Below are positions 47,387 through 55,680 of a stretch of 56,223 nt of DNA, one piece after another (the first letter of the stretch is position 1; each line of letters starts with the position of its first letter). The notes beneath the pieces are model-generated. The model ran no database searches. It worked only from the letters and a program-made list of their open reading frames with translations, and was not told the origin of the DNA. This DNA is from Candidatus Nomurabacteria bacterium. Lineage in GTDB: Bacteria > Patescibacteriota > Minisyncoccia > Phycocordibacterales > UBA9973. The stretch covers positions 103,362-159,584 of the forward strand of contig PMDZ01000008.1 in the NCBI GenBank assembly GCA_003155695.1, read 5' to 3'. The translations under genes and the position numbers were made by a program.

Positions 47387-48394
47387 TTATATTTTAAATT
47401 CTATCACATCTCCGTCTTTAACTATGTAGTCTTTCCCTTCTGTTCTGACTTTGCCTCGCTCGCGAGCTTTGACATAACCGCCGGCATCAAGCAAATCACG
47501 CCAGTTTACAACTTCGGCTCGGATAAATTTATCCCTGAAATCTGTGTGGATAGCCATCCCGGCCACCGGTGCCGTACTACCGATTTTAATCGTCCAGGCG
47601 CGACTTTCGTCCGTGCCAGTCGTAAAATATGTCTCAAGCCCCAGAAGCTCATAGCTTTTTGTAATTAATTCGTCAAAACCTTTATCAAATACCGGGTCAA
47701 CTTTTACGGAAATTTCAGGCCTGCCTGCCGATGAGGTAGGCAATTTTATTTCCACATTTTCACTGGCCTCGGAAGTGTTCAGAACATAAAGCATCGGTTT
47801 TAGTGTCAGCAAATTCAGTGACTTTATTTTAAATTTTTCTTCGTCATTCAGATTGACTTCAGTTGCCATTTTCCCTTCCTCAAAAATTTTAATCAATTTT
47901 TTTAATATAACTTCTTCGGCCACTGCTTCTTTCTCCTGTTTTTTCAGTTCTTTCGAGAGACTCGATATTCTTTTGGTAACAATTTCAAAATCAGCCAAAA
48001 CAAGCTCGAGATTTATCACTCCAATATCATCAATTGGATTGATTTTATTCTCGACGTGGATAATAGAATTATCGACAAATGTCCGGACGACGTGGGCAAT
48101 CGCATCCACTTCGCGAATGTTTGTCAAAAATTTATTCCCCAATCCTTCCCCTTTCGAGGCGCCTTTGACAAGTCCGGCAATATCGACGAATTCAATGACA
48201 GCCGGAATTGTTTTCTCCGATTTGGAAAGTTCAGAAAGTTTATAAAGTCGGTCGTCAGGAACAGGTACAATGCCGACCGATGGGTCGATAGTGCAGAAAG
48301 GATAGTTCTCCGCCGGAACGCTCTTTTTCGTCAACGCATTAAAGAGCGTCGATTTTCCGACGTTTGGCAGACCAACAATTCCTAAAGATAACAT
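47387..48394 (-). CDS. ychF: Obg-like ATPase YchF
   Basis: This 335-aa P-loop protein starts MLSLGIVGLPNVGKSTLFNA, with FVDIAGLVKGASKGEGLGNK, and ends in a TGS domain (TIKIGSTAPVAGMAIHTDFR). YchF binds ATP rather than GTP and associates with ribosomes. At 335 aa it is slightly shorter than E. coli (363). Residues about 218-225 (LPTSSAGRPEI) are encoded by a small GC-rich hairpin at 47722-47743 and look inserted. It leads the ychF-tsaC pair. Confidence 0.95.
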   Translation of the reverse strand: MLSLGIVGLPNVGKSTLFNALTKKSVPAENYPFCTIDPSVGIVPVPDDRLYKLSELSKSEKTIPAVIEFVDIAGLVKGASKGEGLGNKFLTNIREVDAIAHVVRTFVDNSIIHVENKINPIDDIGVINLELVLADFEIVTKRISSLSKELKKQEKEAVAEEVILKKLIKIFEEGKMATEVNLNDEEKFKIKSLNLLTLKPMLYVLNTSEASENVEIKLPTSSAGRPEISVKVDPVFDKGFDELITKSYELLGLETYFTTGTDESRAWTIKIGSTAPVAGMAIHTDFRDKFIRAEVVNWRDLLDAGGYVKARERGKVRTEGKDYIVKDGDVIEFKI

Positions 48395-48448
48395 TTACCA
48401 AATGTATCATAAACAAGGTTATTTTGAAAGATTATTAATATACTAACA

Positions 48449-48784
48449 TTATAATTTTAATGTAATAATTTTCTTATTTACCGCACCCATAAATAATCTA
48501 TACGCACTTCTTTTTTCTTTAGGATAGACATAAGGTATAGCTAAAATATACTTGCATTTCGTACACACAAGATTTGGAACTTTTTTAATAGAAAGTTTCT
48601 GTAATTCCACAATATTCTCAGGTGATACAATCCTATCTAAATACATACGCTTTAATTCACCTGGTCCATCCTTTTGATAGATAAGAGTCTTTTTGTCGCA
48701 ATGATGACATGAAATCTCTAAAAAGCTTGAGTGCCCTCCACGTACTTCTCTGTATATGTCTTTTTTAAAATCTAATTTTTTCAT
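48449..48784 (-). CDS. Zinc-ribbon hypothetical protein
   Basis: This 111-aa protein has two CxxC knuckles, ISCHHCDKKTLIYQ and LVCTKCKYILAIPYVYP, separated by about 45 residues, a spacing that would make one zinc site. The rest is basic (KKDIYREVRGGHSSF). No family is recognised. The N-terminus is preceded by CATTAT exactly 6 nt before ATG, predicting a leaderless mRNA. It lies between ychF and the toxin-antitoxin-like pair. Confidence 0.65.
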   Translation of the reverse strand: MKKLDFKKDIYREVRGGHSSFLEISCHHCDKKTLIYQKDGPGELKRMYLDRIVSPENIVELQKLSIKKVPNLVCTKCKYILAIPYVYPKEKRSAYRLFMGAVNKKIITLKL

Positions 48785-48798
48785 ATAAAAATAATGTC

Positions 48799-49284
48799 TT
48801 AGTTTAAGAAACCAATGGAATTTAAAAAATCATCAGGTCTCTTTGTATGTTTGACACTAAGATTAGAACAAACATCTGGTATTTTTTATAATAAATCATT
48901 ATTTGTTTTATAAGTTTCCCTTGAAAAAACGGCTTTTTTATTATTTAAAGAAAAAGCTATTATATATGTATCAACTGTGGATTTATGAGTTGCTTGATCT
49001 ATCATTGGATATTGATTATTTATCTCAATTGCTTTGTCTCTATCATCATCAGTTATGTTCGTAACTAAACCTGCACTTTTCATTTTTTTACACCAATCTA
49101 CTAGTGGCTTAGGATGAGTAATCTCCTTAATAACAACGTCTAATAAAATCCATTTCTTTTCTTGCAATGCTATTTCTAAGTTATTCCAAAAAATTTTATT
49201 CAAACTAATTGGAACCCAAGTATGAAAACCAATAAGGGTGTTAGCATCTATAACATATTCTGCTGTTATAGGGTTACTAATCAT
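48799..49284 (-). pseudogene. DUF4411 PIN-like protein with internal stop
   Basis: The track gives 132 aa (48886-49284) starting MISNPITAEYVIDANTLIG. It has the PIN-type acidic residues (VIDANTLI; VVIKEI; STVDTYIIAF) of the DUF4411 family. The frame stops at TAA (48886-48888), but the same frame continues KIPDVCSNLSVKHTKRPDDF and stops at 48799. KIPDVC is a typical DUF4411 C-terminal motif, and the extended length (161 codons) fits the family (about 160). So the gene is probably broken by a nonsense change; alternatively the stop is read through or is an assembly error. It overlaps the XRE-ImmA gene by 8 nt, the usual toxin-antitoxin order. Confidence 0.8.
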
Positions 49285-50407
49285 ATTTTTCTACAGAAAA
49301 TCTGAGTAATTTTGAAGCTTCAATATAGTTTATTTTGTTTTCCAAATAAGAATTTGAGACCACCTTATTAAACAAATCACCATTAGAGTCCTTCATATTA
49401 TTATTAAAGTCCCCACCAGAACTTTTTTTGTTCTTTCCATTTATGATATTTTGATTGGTTTCTCTTTTTATTTCATCCTCTAAATTCTTTTCGTCTTCTT
49501 TTTTAATTTTTCCTAAATCTTTTAACCGATAAAATACAAATATCCTACTTAGTTTATATGTTTCAGCTAAAGAACTAATATCATTTTTTGTATAATATTT
49601 TTTATTAAATTCAGTTTCTGGTAAAAGAAATTCAGCAGAAACTCTATTACAAAAAGTCTCTTCTTTATCTATTTTACTATTTGATTTTCTAAAATCTAAA
49701 CTATTAGATATCCCTTCACTTTTTCTGAAGAGGTGTGCTAATTCGTGTATAAATGAAAAAATCTGAGCTGATAGTGCATCTTTTCTATTTAAAATAATAA
49801 AAGGGGCATAGTCGTTTGAAATAAAAATACCTCTCATATCATCAACTTCTATTTTATGATAAGAAATAGTTTTACCAACAAATACACCATTTTCTTCAAT
49901 TTTATTTATTAAATATTTAAGAACCTTTCGTCTTGAGTCTTGTCCAGAGATACTTTTTATTTTCTGGAAATCTATATTCAATGTCTTCTTGATAAATTCA
50001 GCCAACCTTTTTGGATCAGAAATATCTTTACCGCTACCTTGCAGTATATTTTTATTAATCCCTTCTGATTTAAATTTATTTTCTAACCATTCTTGTCTTT
50101 TAATAGTAATATTAATAAGTTTTTTGACATCACTATTATCTTCTTTATCAATTCCAACTCTATAATCTGGCAACTTTTTATATACCTCTATTTTATTAGT
50201 AGAAAAAAATACCAATTCTGGAATATTATATATTTTAGATAACTTATCTATTTTAGACCAAGTTGGAAGAGATTTTCCACTTTCCCAATCAAGAACGATA
50301 TTCTTATCAGATGAGGATATTTTTTTAGAAACATCTAAAGTACTTAGCCCAATATTTTCACGAGCTATCTTAAGATTATCCTTATTTATAGATTTAACAT
50401 ACCCCAT
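49277..50407 (-). CDS. XRE-family regulator with ImmA/IrrE metallopeptidase domain
   Basis: This 376-aa protein has an N-terminal helix-turn-helix (LKIARENIGLSTLDVSKKIS, IVLDWESGKSLPTWSKIDKL) and an ImmA/IrrE zincin with IFSFIHELAHLFRKSEGISN (HExxH-type HELAH) and the third ligand region FCNRVSAEFLLPETEFN. Such proteins pair with DUF4411 PIN-like toxins, acting as repressor and protease-controlled antitoxin. The gene sits upstream of, and overlaps, DUF4411. A lysine-, asparagine- and serine-rich stretch (NGKNKKSSGGDFNNNMKDSN) near 330-350 is low complexity. The spacer on its upstream side (50408-50592) holds no credible gene. Confidence 0.9.
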   Translation of the reverse strand: MGYVKSINKDNLKIARENIGLSTLDVSKKISSSDKNIVLDWESGKSLPTWSKIDKLSKIYNIPELVFFSTNKIEVYKKLPDYRVGIDKEDNSDVKKLINITIKRQEWLENKFKSEGINKNILQGSGKDISDPKRLAEFIKKTLNIDFQKIKSISGQDSRRKVLKYLINKIEENGVFVGKTISYHKIEVDDMRGIFISNDYAPFIILNRKDALSAQIFSFIHELAHLFRKSEGISNSLDFRKSNSKIDKEETFCNRVSAEFLLPETEFNKKYYTKNDISSLAETYKLSRIFVFYRLKDLGKIKKEDEKNLEDEIKRETNQNIINGKNKKSSGGDFNNNMKDSNGDLFNKVVSNSYLENKINYIEASKLLRFSVEKYD

Positions 50408-50592
50408 ATTGTTTATATTATACCAAATATTAAATTAAACAACACACTATTTTAATGAGGGTATTTTTATAATAAAGGAGAAAGGAATAAAGTGTTGCTT
50501 TGTGCTCATGCCATTCCGATTGATAACATAGAATTAATATAGCAAATTATAACTATTATTAAAAGACACAATGAAAAAATCTGAAAAATAGA

Positions 50593-51372
50593 TTAAAAAG
50601 ATGACAGCCATTTAAGAAAAAAATTTACTTCTTTTTGGCTATTTAAATACCATTTTGCCGAACTCTTAACTTTTTTACCTACACGGATAGTAATTCCATT
50701 TTTCTTTAGAGATAAAAAGGCATCTTCATCTGTTTGTCCATCTCCAATGTAAATCGGTGTAAATTTTTTATGAAATTTATTTTTTAGTTTTTTTAAAACT
50801 AAAAGGCTCGCTGTTCCTTTGTTTACTTTCATCAAAGGAAATAATTCAAATGTTTTTTTATCCAAACGTGCTTCGAGAAGACCTTCGTGATTAATTTCCT
50901 TCTGAATTTTTTTGAAAATACATTCAAGAGGACGAATCTGGTTTTTTTTAATCAGTCGATATCCTAAAGCTAGAGAATATTTTTTATCTTCAAATATTAT
51001 CTCCGGGTATATTTTACATATTTTTATTAATTCTTTCTTTGCTTTTAATAAAGCATTTTTTGTATCAATAGATAGAGGCACAACTTCATATTTTTTATTT
51101 AAACTATGCTCTAACCCATGATTTCCAATATAAAGGATATTTTTTATATTCACTTTCTTTTTTATGTCACTTAATTTTCTACCCGTAATAATGACGACGG
51201 GGATTTGTGGTGCAATTTTTCCAAGGTTATCTTTGGTGGTCTTAGGCAAAAATGCTTGATTGGGATTTTTTGCTAAGGGAGAAAGTGTTAAATCAAAATC
51301 GAGCAATAATGCAAGATTATGTTTTTTGAGCCTGTTTTTAATATTTGGAAGGTCTTTAAATACATATTTCAT
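50593..51372 (-). CDS. otsB: Trehalose-phosphate phosphatase-like (OtsB, HAD)
   Basis: This 259-aa HAD phosphatase has motif I LALLLDFDLTLSPL (DxDxT), VVIITGRKLSDIKK, the glycan-type GNHGLEHSLN, motif III with KGTASLLVLKKL and motif IV IYIGDGQTDEDAFLSL. It removes phosphate from trehalose 6-phosphate, or from the product of the adjacent GT20 enzyme if that differs. It starts 3 nt after the otsA stop, so it is cotranscribed downstream. Confidence 0.92.
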   Translation of the reverse strand: MKYVFKDLPNIKNRLKKHNLALLLDFDLTLSPLAKNPNQAFLPKTTKDNLGKIAPQIPVVIITGRKLSDIKKKVNIKNILYIGNHGLEHSLNKKYEVVPLSIDTKNALLKAKKELIKICKIYPEIIFEDKKYSLALGYRLIKKNQIRPLECIFKKIQKEINHEGLLEARLDKKTFELFPLMKVNKGTASLLVLKKLKNKFHKKFTPIYIGDGQTDEDAFLSLKKNGITIRVGKKVKSSAKWYLNSQKEVNFFLKWLSSF

Positions 51373-51375
51373 ATT

Positions 51376-53616
51376 CTAACTTAGATTTGTTACTGCTCTG
51401 ATAAATTCTGCGGACCAACGATAGACATTGTAATTTTTAACAGCCTCTCTCATTTTTTTCATTCTTTTCTGTTTTTCCGGTAATGTCATATTTAGTGCAG
51501 TATTTATTGCCTCAGATGTTTCTTCGGCACTATATGGATTTACAATTATGGCGCCCTTAAGATCTCGAACAGCTCCGGTAAATTTGCTCAATATCAAAAC
51601 TCCATTTTCATCGTCTCGTGCTGCGACATATTCTTTTGCTACCAGATTCATACCGTCATGTAAAGAGGTTACCATACAAACGTCAGCAACCTTAAAAAGA
51701 GGACCTAGCTCTTCATGTGAATGGTGTTTCCTTACAAGAACAATAGGTTCCCATGTTTTTGTTTTAAATTTATCATTTATGCGTTCGGCTTCTTTTATTA
51801 CTTCTTCACTAAACTGTTTATATTTTGGGACACTTTCACGGCTTGGTGACGCTATTTGTAAAAATGTAAAGTTCTCTTTGTAAGTTGGGTACGTATCAAG
51901 AAAAAATTCTATGGCTTTGAATCTTTCAAGTAATCCTTTTGTGTAGTCCATTCGATCAACACCAAAACCAACATATTTGGTATGTATATCCAATTTCTCT
52001 AAAAATTTTTTTCCGGTATTTGCATCATACAAGATATCATTATCACTACCGGTAAAAGCGATACTAATAGGAAATGATTTGATATAACTGGTGTGATTTC
52101 GATATGTTACCGCAAATTGCTCAAGGTCGCATAATGATTCCATTTCCTTGCCGACGGTATTTATAAAATTATTACAAAATTGTTGAATGTGGAAACCAAT
52201 GATATCGGCCCCGAGCATTCCTTGTAATATTTCATTCCGCCAAGGACAGACACCGAATGCTTCCGGACTTGGCCATGGTATATGCCAAAATATGCCTATT
52301 TGAGCATCAGGTCTTTTTATTTTTATTATATGGGGTAAAAGTGCTAAATGAAAATCTTGGATTAAAATAAGTGGATTCGGAACATCTTTTATTTCCTCCA
52401 ATACATTTTTTGCAAATATTTCATTTACTTTTTTGTATTCATGCCAGTCTTCTTTTCTGAAAAGAGGACGAGTATGGACCATATGGCAAAGTGGCCATAT
52501 GGCCTCATTTGAAAATCCTTTATAAAAACCGTCTACTTCTTTTTCGGAAAGCCAAATTCTTTTTAAAGTATATTTGGGTTCTTGGATAGGAACTTTAATT
52601 TTATTGTCTTTATCTACAGTCTGCTTATCTGCATCTCCGCTTCCCCAAGCAATCCAAGTACCACCACAAGCCTCTACCACTGGCTCGATAGCGGTAATCA
52701 TTCCGCTCGCCGGCACTTTATAATCTATCTTCCCTTTTAAATTATAGTGTTCATAAGGTTCACGATTTGAAACAACAAAAATAGGTCTGTCTTTAAGGTG
52801 TGCCTTGGTAAATTCAGACAAACGTTCTGCTGTCCATGGAGTATCAAGTTTTTCCAAACGCATCCGCGCTTCTTCTTTGGCTGATAAGCGTGCCTGCGAG
52901 AGACTTTTAGTAATGTAAGTGATTTCTTTAGCAAGAGGAGTAAAGAAAGAATACTTGCCGTCGGTCTTAAAAGCTTCATTAACTCCTCCCATACGGACCT
53001 TTTTGGCAGATTCAACCAAGCGCAAGACTTGACGGAAAACAAAAAATCTTAAGATTATAAAAATAGTAATGGAAAATATTATTATCTGAATAAGTAATCG
53101 CAATAGATTTCCTTTCCAGATTTGATTGATGTCGGTATTTATATATCCCGCATTCTGCACAACCATCAGCGCTCCGACGATACTTTCTTCGTTGTGCAAC
53201 GGGTCAACATGCACATAGCGTGTCTCTCCGTCGGCATCCAAAAAATTATCATTAAATTTATTGCTATCCATCGCTTCGGAAACTATTCCCCCGTTTCCAA
53301 TAATTGCTTTAGGAAGTCCCATAGAGCTTGCAATAAGCACTCCTTGGGTATCATATAGGGCAATACCAACTATGCGTTCACGATTGGCGAATTTATCCAC
53401 AATTTTTTGAAGTGAAGTTTTAAGTGAAGCTTGCGAGGAATTGGCATAGTATGGCTCAACTGATTCTTTCAAACTGTCCGAGAGTAATGAAGCTCGTTGT
53501 TCCAGATTAGTCGTCAATGTTGCTCTCTCCTGATTTACTTGCTTAAAACTAAAACCAAGCGCAACCAAACTTACAGCCAAGACAACAGTACCGATAATAG
53601 TTAATATATACCGCAT
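51376..53616 (-). CDS. otsA: GT20 trehalose-6-phosphate-synthase-like enzyme fused to an N-terminal membrane sensor
   Basis: This 746-aa protein has a TM helix at 1-25, an extracytoplasmic cache-like region (about 30-165, LYDTQGVLIASSMGLP), a second TM helix (about 170-195) and a HAMP-like/coiled linker (LRLVESAKKVRMGG), then the GT20 domain (about 275-746): QDFHLALLPH, IPWPSPEAFGVCPWRNEILQ, GVDRMDYTKGLLERFKAIEF and LHDGMNLVAKEYVAARDDEN. GT20 enzymes build trehalose 6-phosphate or glucosylglycerol phosphate from NDP-glucose. The N-terminal half looks like a receptor that lacks a kinase. TPS versus GgpS specificity is open. The promoter TGA-TATAAT is 8 nt before ATG. Confidence 0.9.
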   Translation of the reverse strand: MRYILTIIGTVVLAVSLVALGFSFKQVNQERATLTTNLEQRASLLSDSLKESVEPYYANSSQASLKTSLQKIVDKFANRERIVGIALYDTQGVLIASSMGLPKAIIGNGGIVSEAMDSNKFNDNFLDADGETRYVHVDPLHNEESIVGALMVVQNAGYINTDINQIWKGNLLRLLIQIIIFSITIFIILRFFVFRQVLRLVESAKKVRMGGVNEAFKTDGKYSFFTPLAKEITYITKSLSQARLSAKEEARMRLEKLDTPWTAERLSEFTKAHLKDRPIFVVSNREPYEHYNLKGKIDYKVPASGMITAIEPVVEACGGTWIAWGSGDADKQTVDKDNKIKVPIQEPKYTLKRIWLSEKEVDGFYKGFSNEAIWPLCHMVHTRPLFRKEDWHEYKKVNEIFAKNVLEEIKDVPNPLILIQDFHLALLPHIIKIKRPDAQIGIFWHIPWPSPEAFGVCPWRNEILQGMLGADIIGFHIQQFCNNFINTVGKEMESLCDLEQFAVTYRNHTSYIKSFPISIAFTGSDNDILYDANTGKKFLEKLDIHTKYVGFGVDRMDYTKGLLERFKAIEFFLDTYPTYKENFTFLQIASPSRESVPKYKQFSEEVIKEAERINDKFKTKTWEPIVLVRKHHSHEELGPLFKVADVCMVTSLHDGMNLVAKEYVAARDDENGVLILSKFTGAVRDLKGAIIVNPYSAEETSEAINTALNMTLPEKQKRMKKMREAVKNYNVYRWSAEFIRAVTNLS

Positions 53617-53687
53617 AATTGTTCATTATATCACATAAATTAAACTTGTATAGTGGAGGAGGAATTTTAATAGAAAATCTGCAACCG

Positions 53688-54074
53688 TCATTTATTTCGA
53701 AATTTCTTGTTTTCAAGCGCTCGGATAGCGGCTTCGCCAAAACCAAAATGGTGTCCGACTTCATGCCAGACGACTTCATAAACCAGTTCTTTTATTTTCT
53801 CCGGGTCACCCCCGCACATATCCTCTATCGGTTTTTGAAAAATAGTAATTCTATCCGGCAAGACACTGGAATACCCTTCCCCTCTATGTGTCCGGGGAAT
53901 ACCTTCATAGAGACCGAGGAGAATTTGCCCAAGTTTTATATTTCTTTCCCCGTATCTCCTCGTTCGCACGTCGTCCTCAACCAGAAAAGCCACATTGCTG
54001 ATTTTATTTTTTGTTTTGTCGGACAATCGGAGAATTGCATCTTCTACTATTTGTTCAAAATCTTCTGTTCTCAT
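53688..54074 (-). CDS. Zincin-like metallopeptidase (PF06262 type)
   Basis: From ATG 54074 (MRTEDFEQIVEDAILRLSDK) this is a 128-aa protein with the active-site sequence VYEVVWHEVGHHFGFGE (HExxH with downstream His). The family is the small 'possible zinc metallopeptidase' (DUF1025/zincin_1). Function unknown. The longer track start adds residues encoded by the intergenic region and is not used. It follows the TasA-like gene by 40 nt, so it may be part of the same locus, or independent, with its own TAGAAT-type -10. Confidence 0.85.
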   Translation of the reverse strand: MRTEDFEQIVEDAILRLSDKTKNKISNVAFLVEDDVRTRRYGERNIKLGQILLGLYEGIPRTHRGEGYSSVLPDRITIFQKPIEDMCGGDPEKIKELVYEVVWHEVGHHFGFGEAAIRALENKKFRNK

Positions 54075-54113
54075 AATTATTAGGTGTGAGAACATTCTAT
54101 CATATTATTAAAA

Positions 54114-55160
54114 TTATTGAGCTGCAGGTTCCGCTCCCGCCGCATCTGTAACCGGAGCGATTTCACTACTTACCGGTTCTTCCGTAACAGTTTCAACTGG
54201 AGCGACTTCACTACTTACCGGTTCTTCCGTAACCGCTTCAACTGGAGCCACTTGAGGTGTTTCTATTTCAACACCACTCCCTTCTGTTGGGGAAGTAGTG
54301 GAATCCTCCGGAGGAACAAGTACACTTTCCACGATTGCTGGTTCCGGTATTACTTCAGCAGGAGGACTGGAAATATCCGGAGTAGAAGTATCTTCTAATA
54401 TAGGAGCAACTTTCGTAATTGGTTCTTCGCCCCAATTTTTCAATTCAAACGGATATCTCTTTTCGTCGGTATAGGTATGAATTAATTCCTCTGCTACATC
54501 CGCAAGTCCGGCACTAAAAATAACTTCGCCCTTGCATATCGCATTCGGTTCAAGCTCGGTATTATCAACCGGCAAAGAGACCAGGAACTGCCATTCGCCC
54601 ATTTCGGATATTTGAGTTGATGTAAATAATGTAAAGAGACCATCATAGTAGTTATAATCTCCGAGACTGGCTGTAATATTAAGTTTATCGCAACCAACCG
54701 GATTGCCGGGGTCCAAAAGACCGGAAACGGTATATGTCGCCGGCAAACTACCATCACTTTCTTCTACATTAACGCTGAACTGTTTATTACTTATATTTTC
54801 TACAGTATCGCTATTTAATACATTTACGGATTGAGCACTGGCTAATAATAGATTATTTTCAGATGTATCTTTCAGAGAATTAGCAAAACCCAAAATACCT
54901 GCCTGTAATTTATTCCCTATTGATGTCTCAATATCGCTAAAATACGAAACCGTACCGCCCACAGATGAGAGACCGGCAAATAACGCAAATATCAAAACTG
55001 CCACCCCAATCATTTTGAGACCGGAATATATATTCTTTCTCGGAGGAGAAATTTCTTTTGCGACTGGAATATCTTCGGGTAAAACCGGAAAACGAATCAG
55101 GTTGTCAACCGATTTTCTTCTACCGAATATTTTATTGTTGATTTGGTTGGTCTGTTGCAT
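54114..55160 (-). CDS. SipW-dependent TasA/camelysin-like surface protein
   Basis: This 348-aa protein starts with a basic cytoplasmic tail (about 1-46), a TM segment (MIGVAVLIFALFAGLSSVGG) and the SipW-type cleavage region TVSYFSDIETSIGNKLQAG typical of TasA/camelysin/CalY. A beta-rich domain follows (FSVNVEESDGSLPATYTVSG), then a long Pro/Glu/Val-rich C-terminal tail with 15-residue repeats. TasA-type proteins form extracellular fibres after SipW removes the signal. It overlaps sipW by 29 nt, indicating tight coupling. Confidence 0.85.
   Translation of the reverse strand: MQQTNQINNKIFGRRKSVDNLIRFPVLPEDIPVAKEISPPRKNIYSGLKMIGVAVLIFALFAGLSSVGGTVSYFSDIETSIGNKLQAGILGFANSLKDTSENNLLLASAQSVNVLNSDTVENISNKQFSVNVEESDGSLPATYTVSGLLDPGNPVGCDKLNITASLGDYNYYDGLFTLFTSTQISEMGEWQFLVSLPVDNTELEPNAICKGEVIFSAGLADVAEELIHTYTDEKRYPFELKNWGEEPITKVAPILEDTSTPDISSPPAEVIPEPAIVESVLVPPEDSTTSPTEGSGVEIETPQVAPVEAVTEEPVSSEVAPVETVTEEPVSSEIAPVTDAAGAEPAAQ
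54150..54255 (-). repeat. 45-bp tandem repeats coding the TasA-like C-terminal tail
   Basis: A 45-bp unit (ACCGGTTCTTCCGTAAC plus 28 nt on the plus strand) occurs about 2.5 times, encoding EEPVSSEVAPVETVT copies. Copies at about 54172 and 54217 differ at a few bases. Confidence 0.85.
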
Positions 55161-55677
55161 TTAGAAGTTTTTTACGCTTAATTAATGCGACCTCATGAAA
55201 TATTTTTATTATCTCATCGATAATAATGAGACCTGCCGGAACTCCGACTAGGAGTACGAAACCTATCGGCTTCTTGGCAAAATCCAATATGTATCCGAGA
55301 TACGGCACCGAGAAGACAACTTTGCCTTCAACATCCGATAAGCGTGTGGCTGTCGGGTCTGGAGCATCATTGGCATCTCCTTTTGTCACAAATGTCTGAA
55401 GCGATCCCACTCCCTCGATAGAAACAATGCGGTGCGTCGTTGGAATCTGTGTCTTTGTATCTTTCCCGAAGGTGATGACATCCCCGACTTTATAAGAAGC
55501 GGAAGGAGCAATGATTACGAGACCACCTGTTCTGATCGCCGGTTCCATCGAACCGGATTTCACTATTTTCGCTTTTACATTACCCGATATCGGAATGGTT
55601 GTTGCAAGCAGAAGCAAAGCAATCATTACAATACAGGCAATGAAAAGATAATATACCGTGTTAAAGATTACTTTCAT
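55132..55677 (-). CDS. sipW: Signal peptidase I, SipW type
   Basis: This 181-aa S26 peptidase has an N-terminal TM helix (LFIACIVMIALLLLATTIPI), the catalytic Ser in IVKSGSMEPAIRTGG and the second active-site segment TTHRIVSIEG, where His replaces the Lys of Lys-type enzymes: the ER/archaeal-type Ser-His form found in SipW. A second TM helix and a basic tail (KRKKLL) close it. It would cleave the neighbouring TasA-like protein. It starts 3 nt after the upstream surface protein stop and overlaps the TasA-like gene by 29 nt. Confidence 0.92.
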   Translation of the reverse strand: MKVIFNTVYYLFIACIVMIALLLLATTIPISGNVKAKIVKSGSMEPAIRTGGLVIIAPSASYKVGDVITFGKDTKTQIPTTHRIVSIEGVGSLQTFVTKGDANDAPDPTATRLSDVEGKVVFSVPYLGYILDFAKKPIGFVLLVGVPAGLIIIDEIIKIFHEVALIKRKKLLNATDQPNQQ

Positions 55678-55680
55678 TTT

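Noticed and set aside
50408-50592. 16-codon ORF with AAAGGAG before GTG (near 50491)
   Set aside because: Too short, no promoter match at the right distance, no peptide features. The spacer is treated as noncoding.
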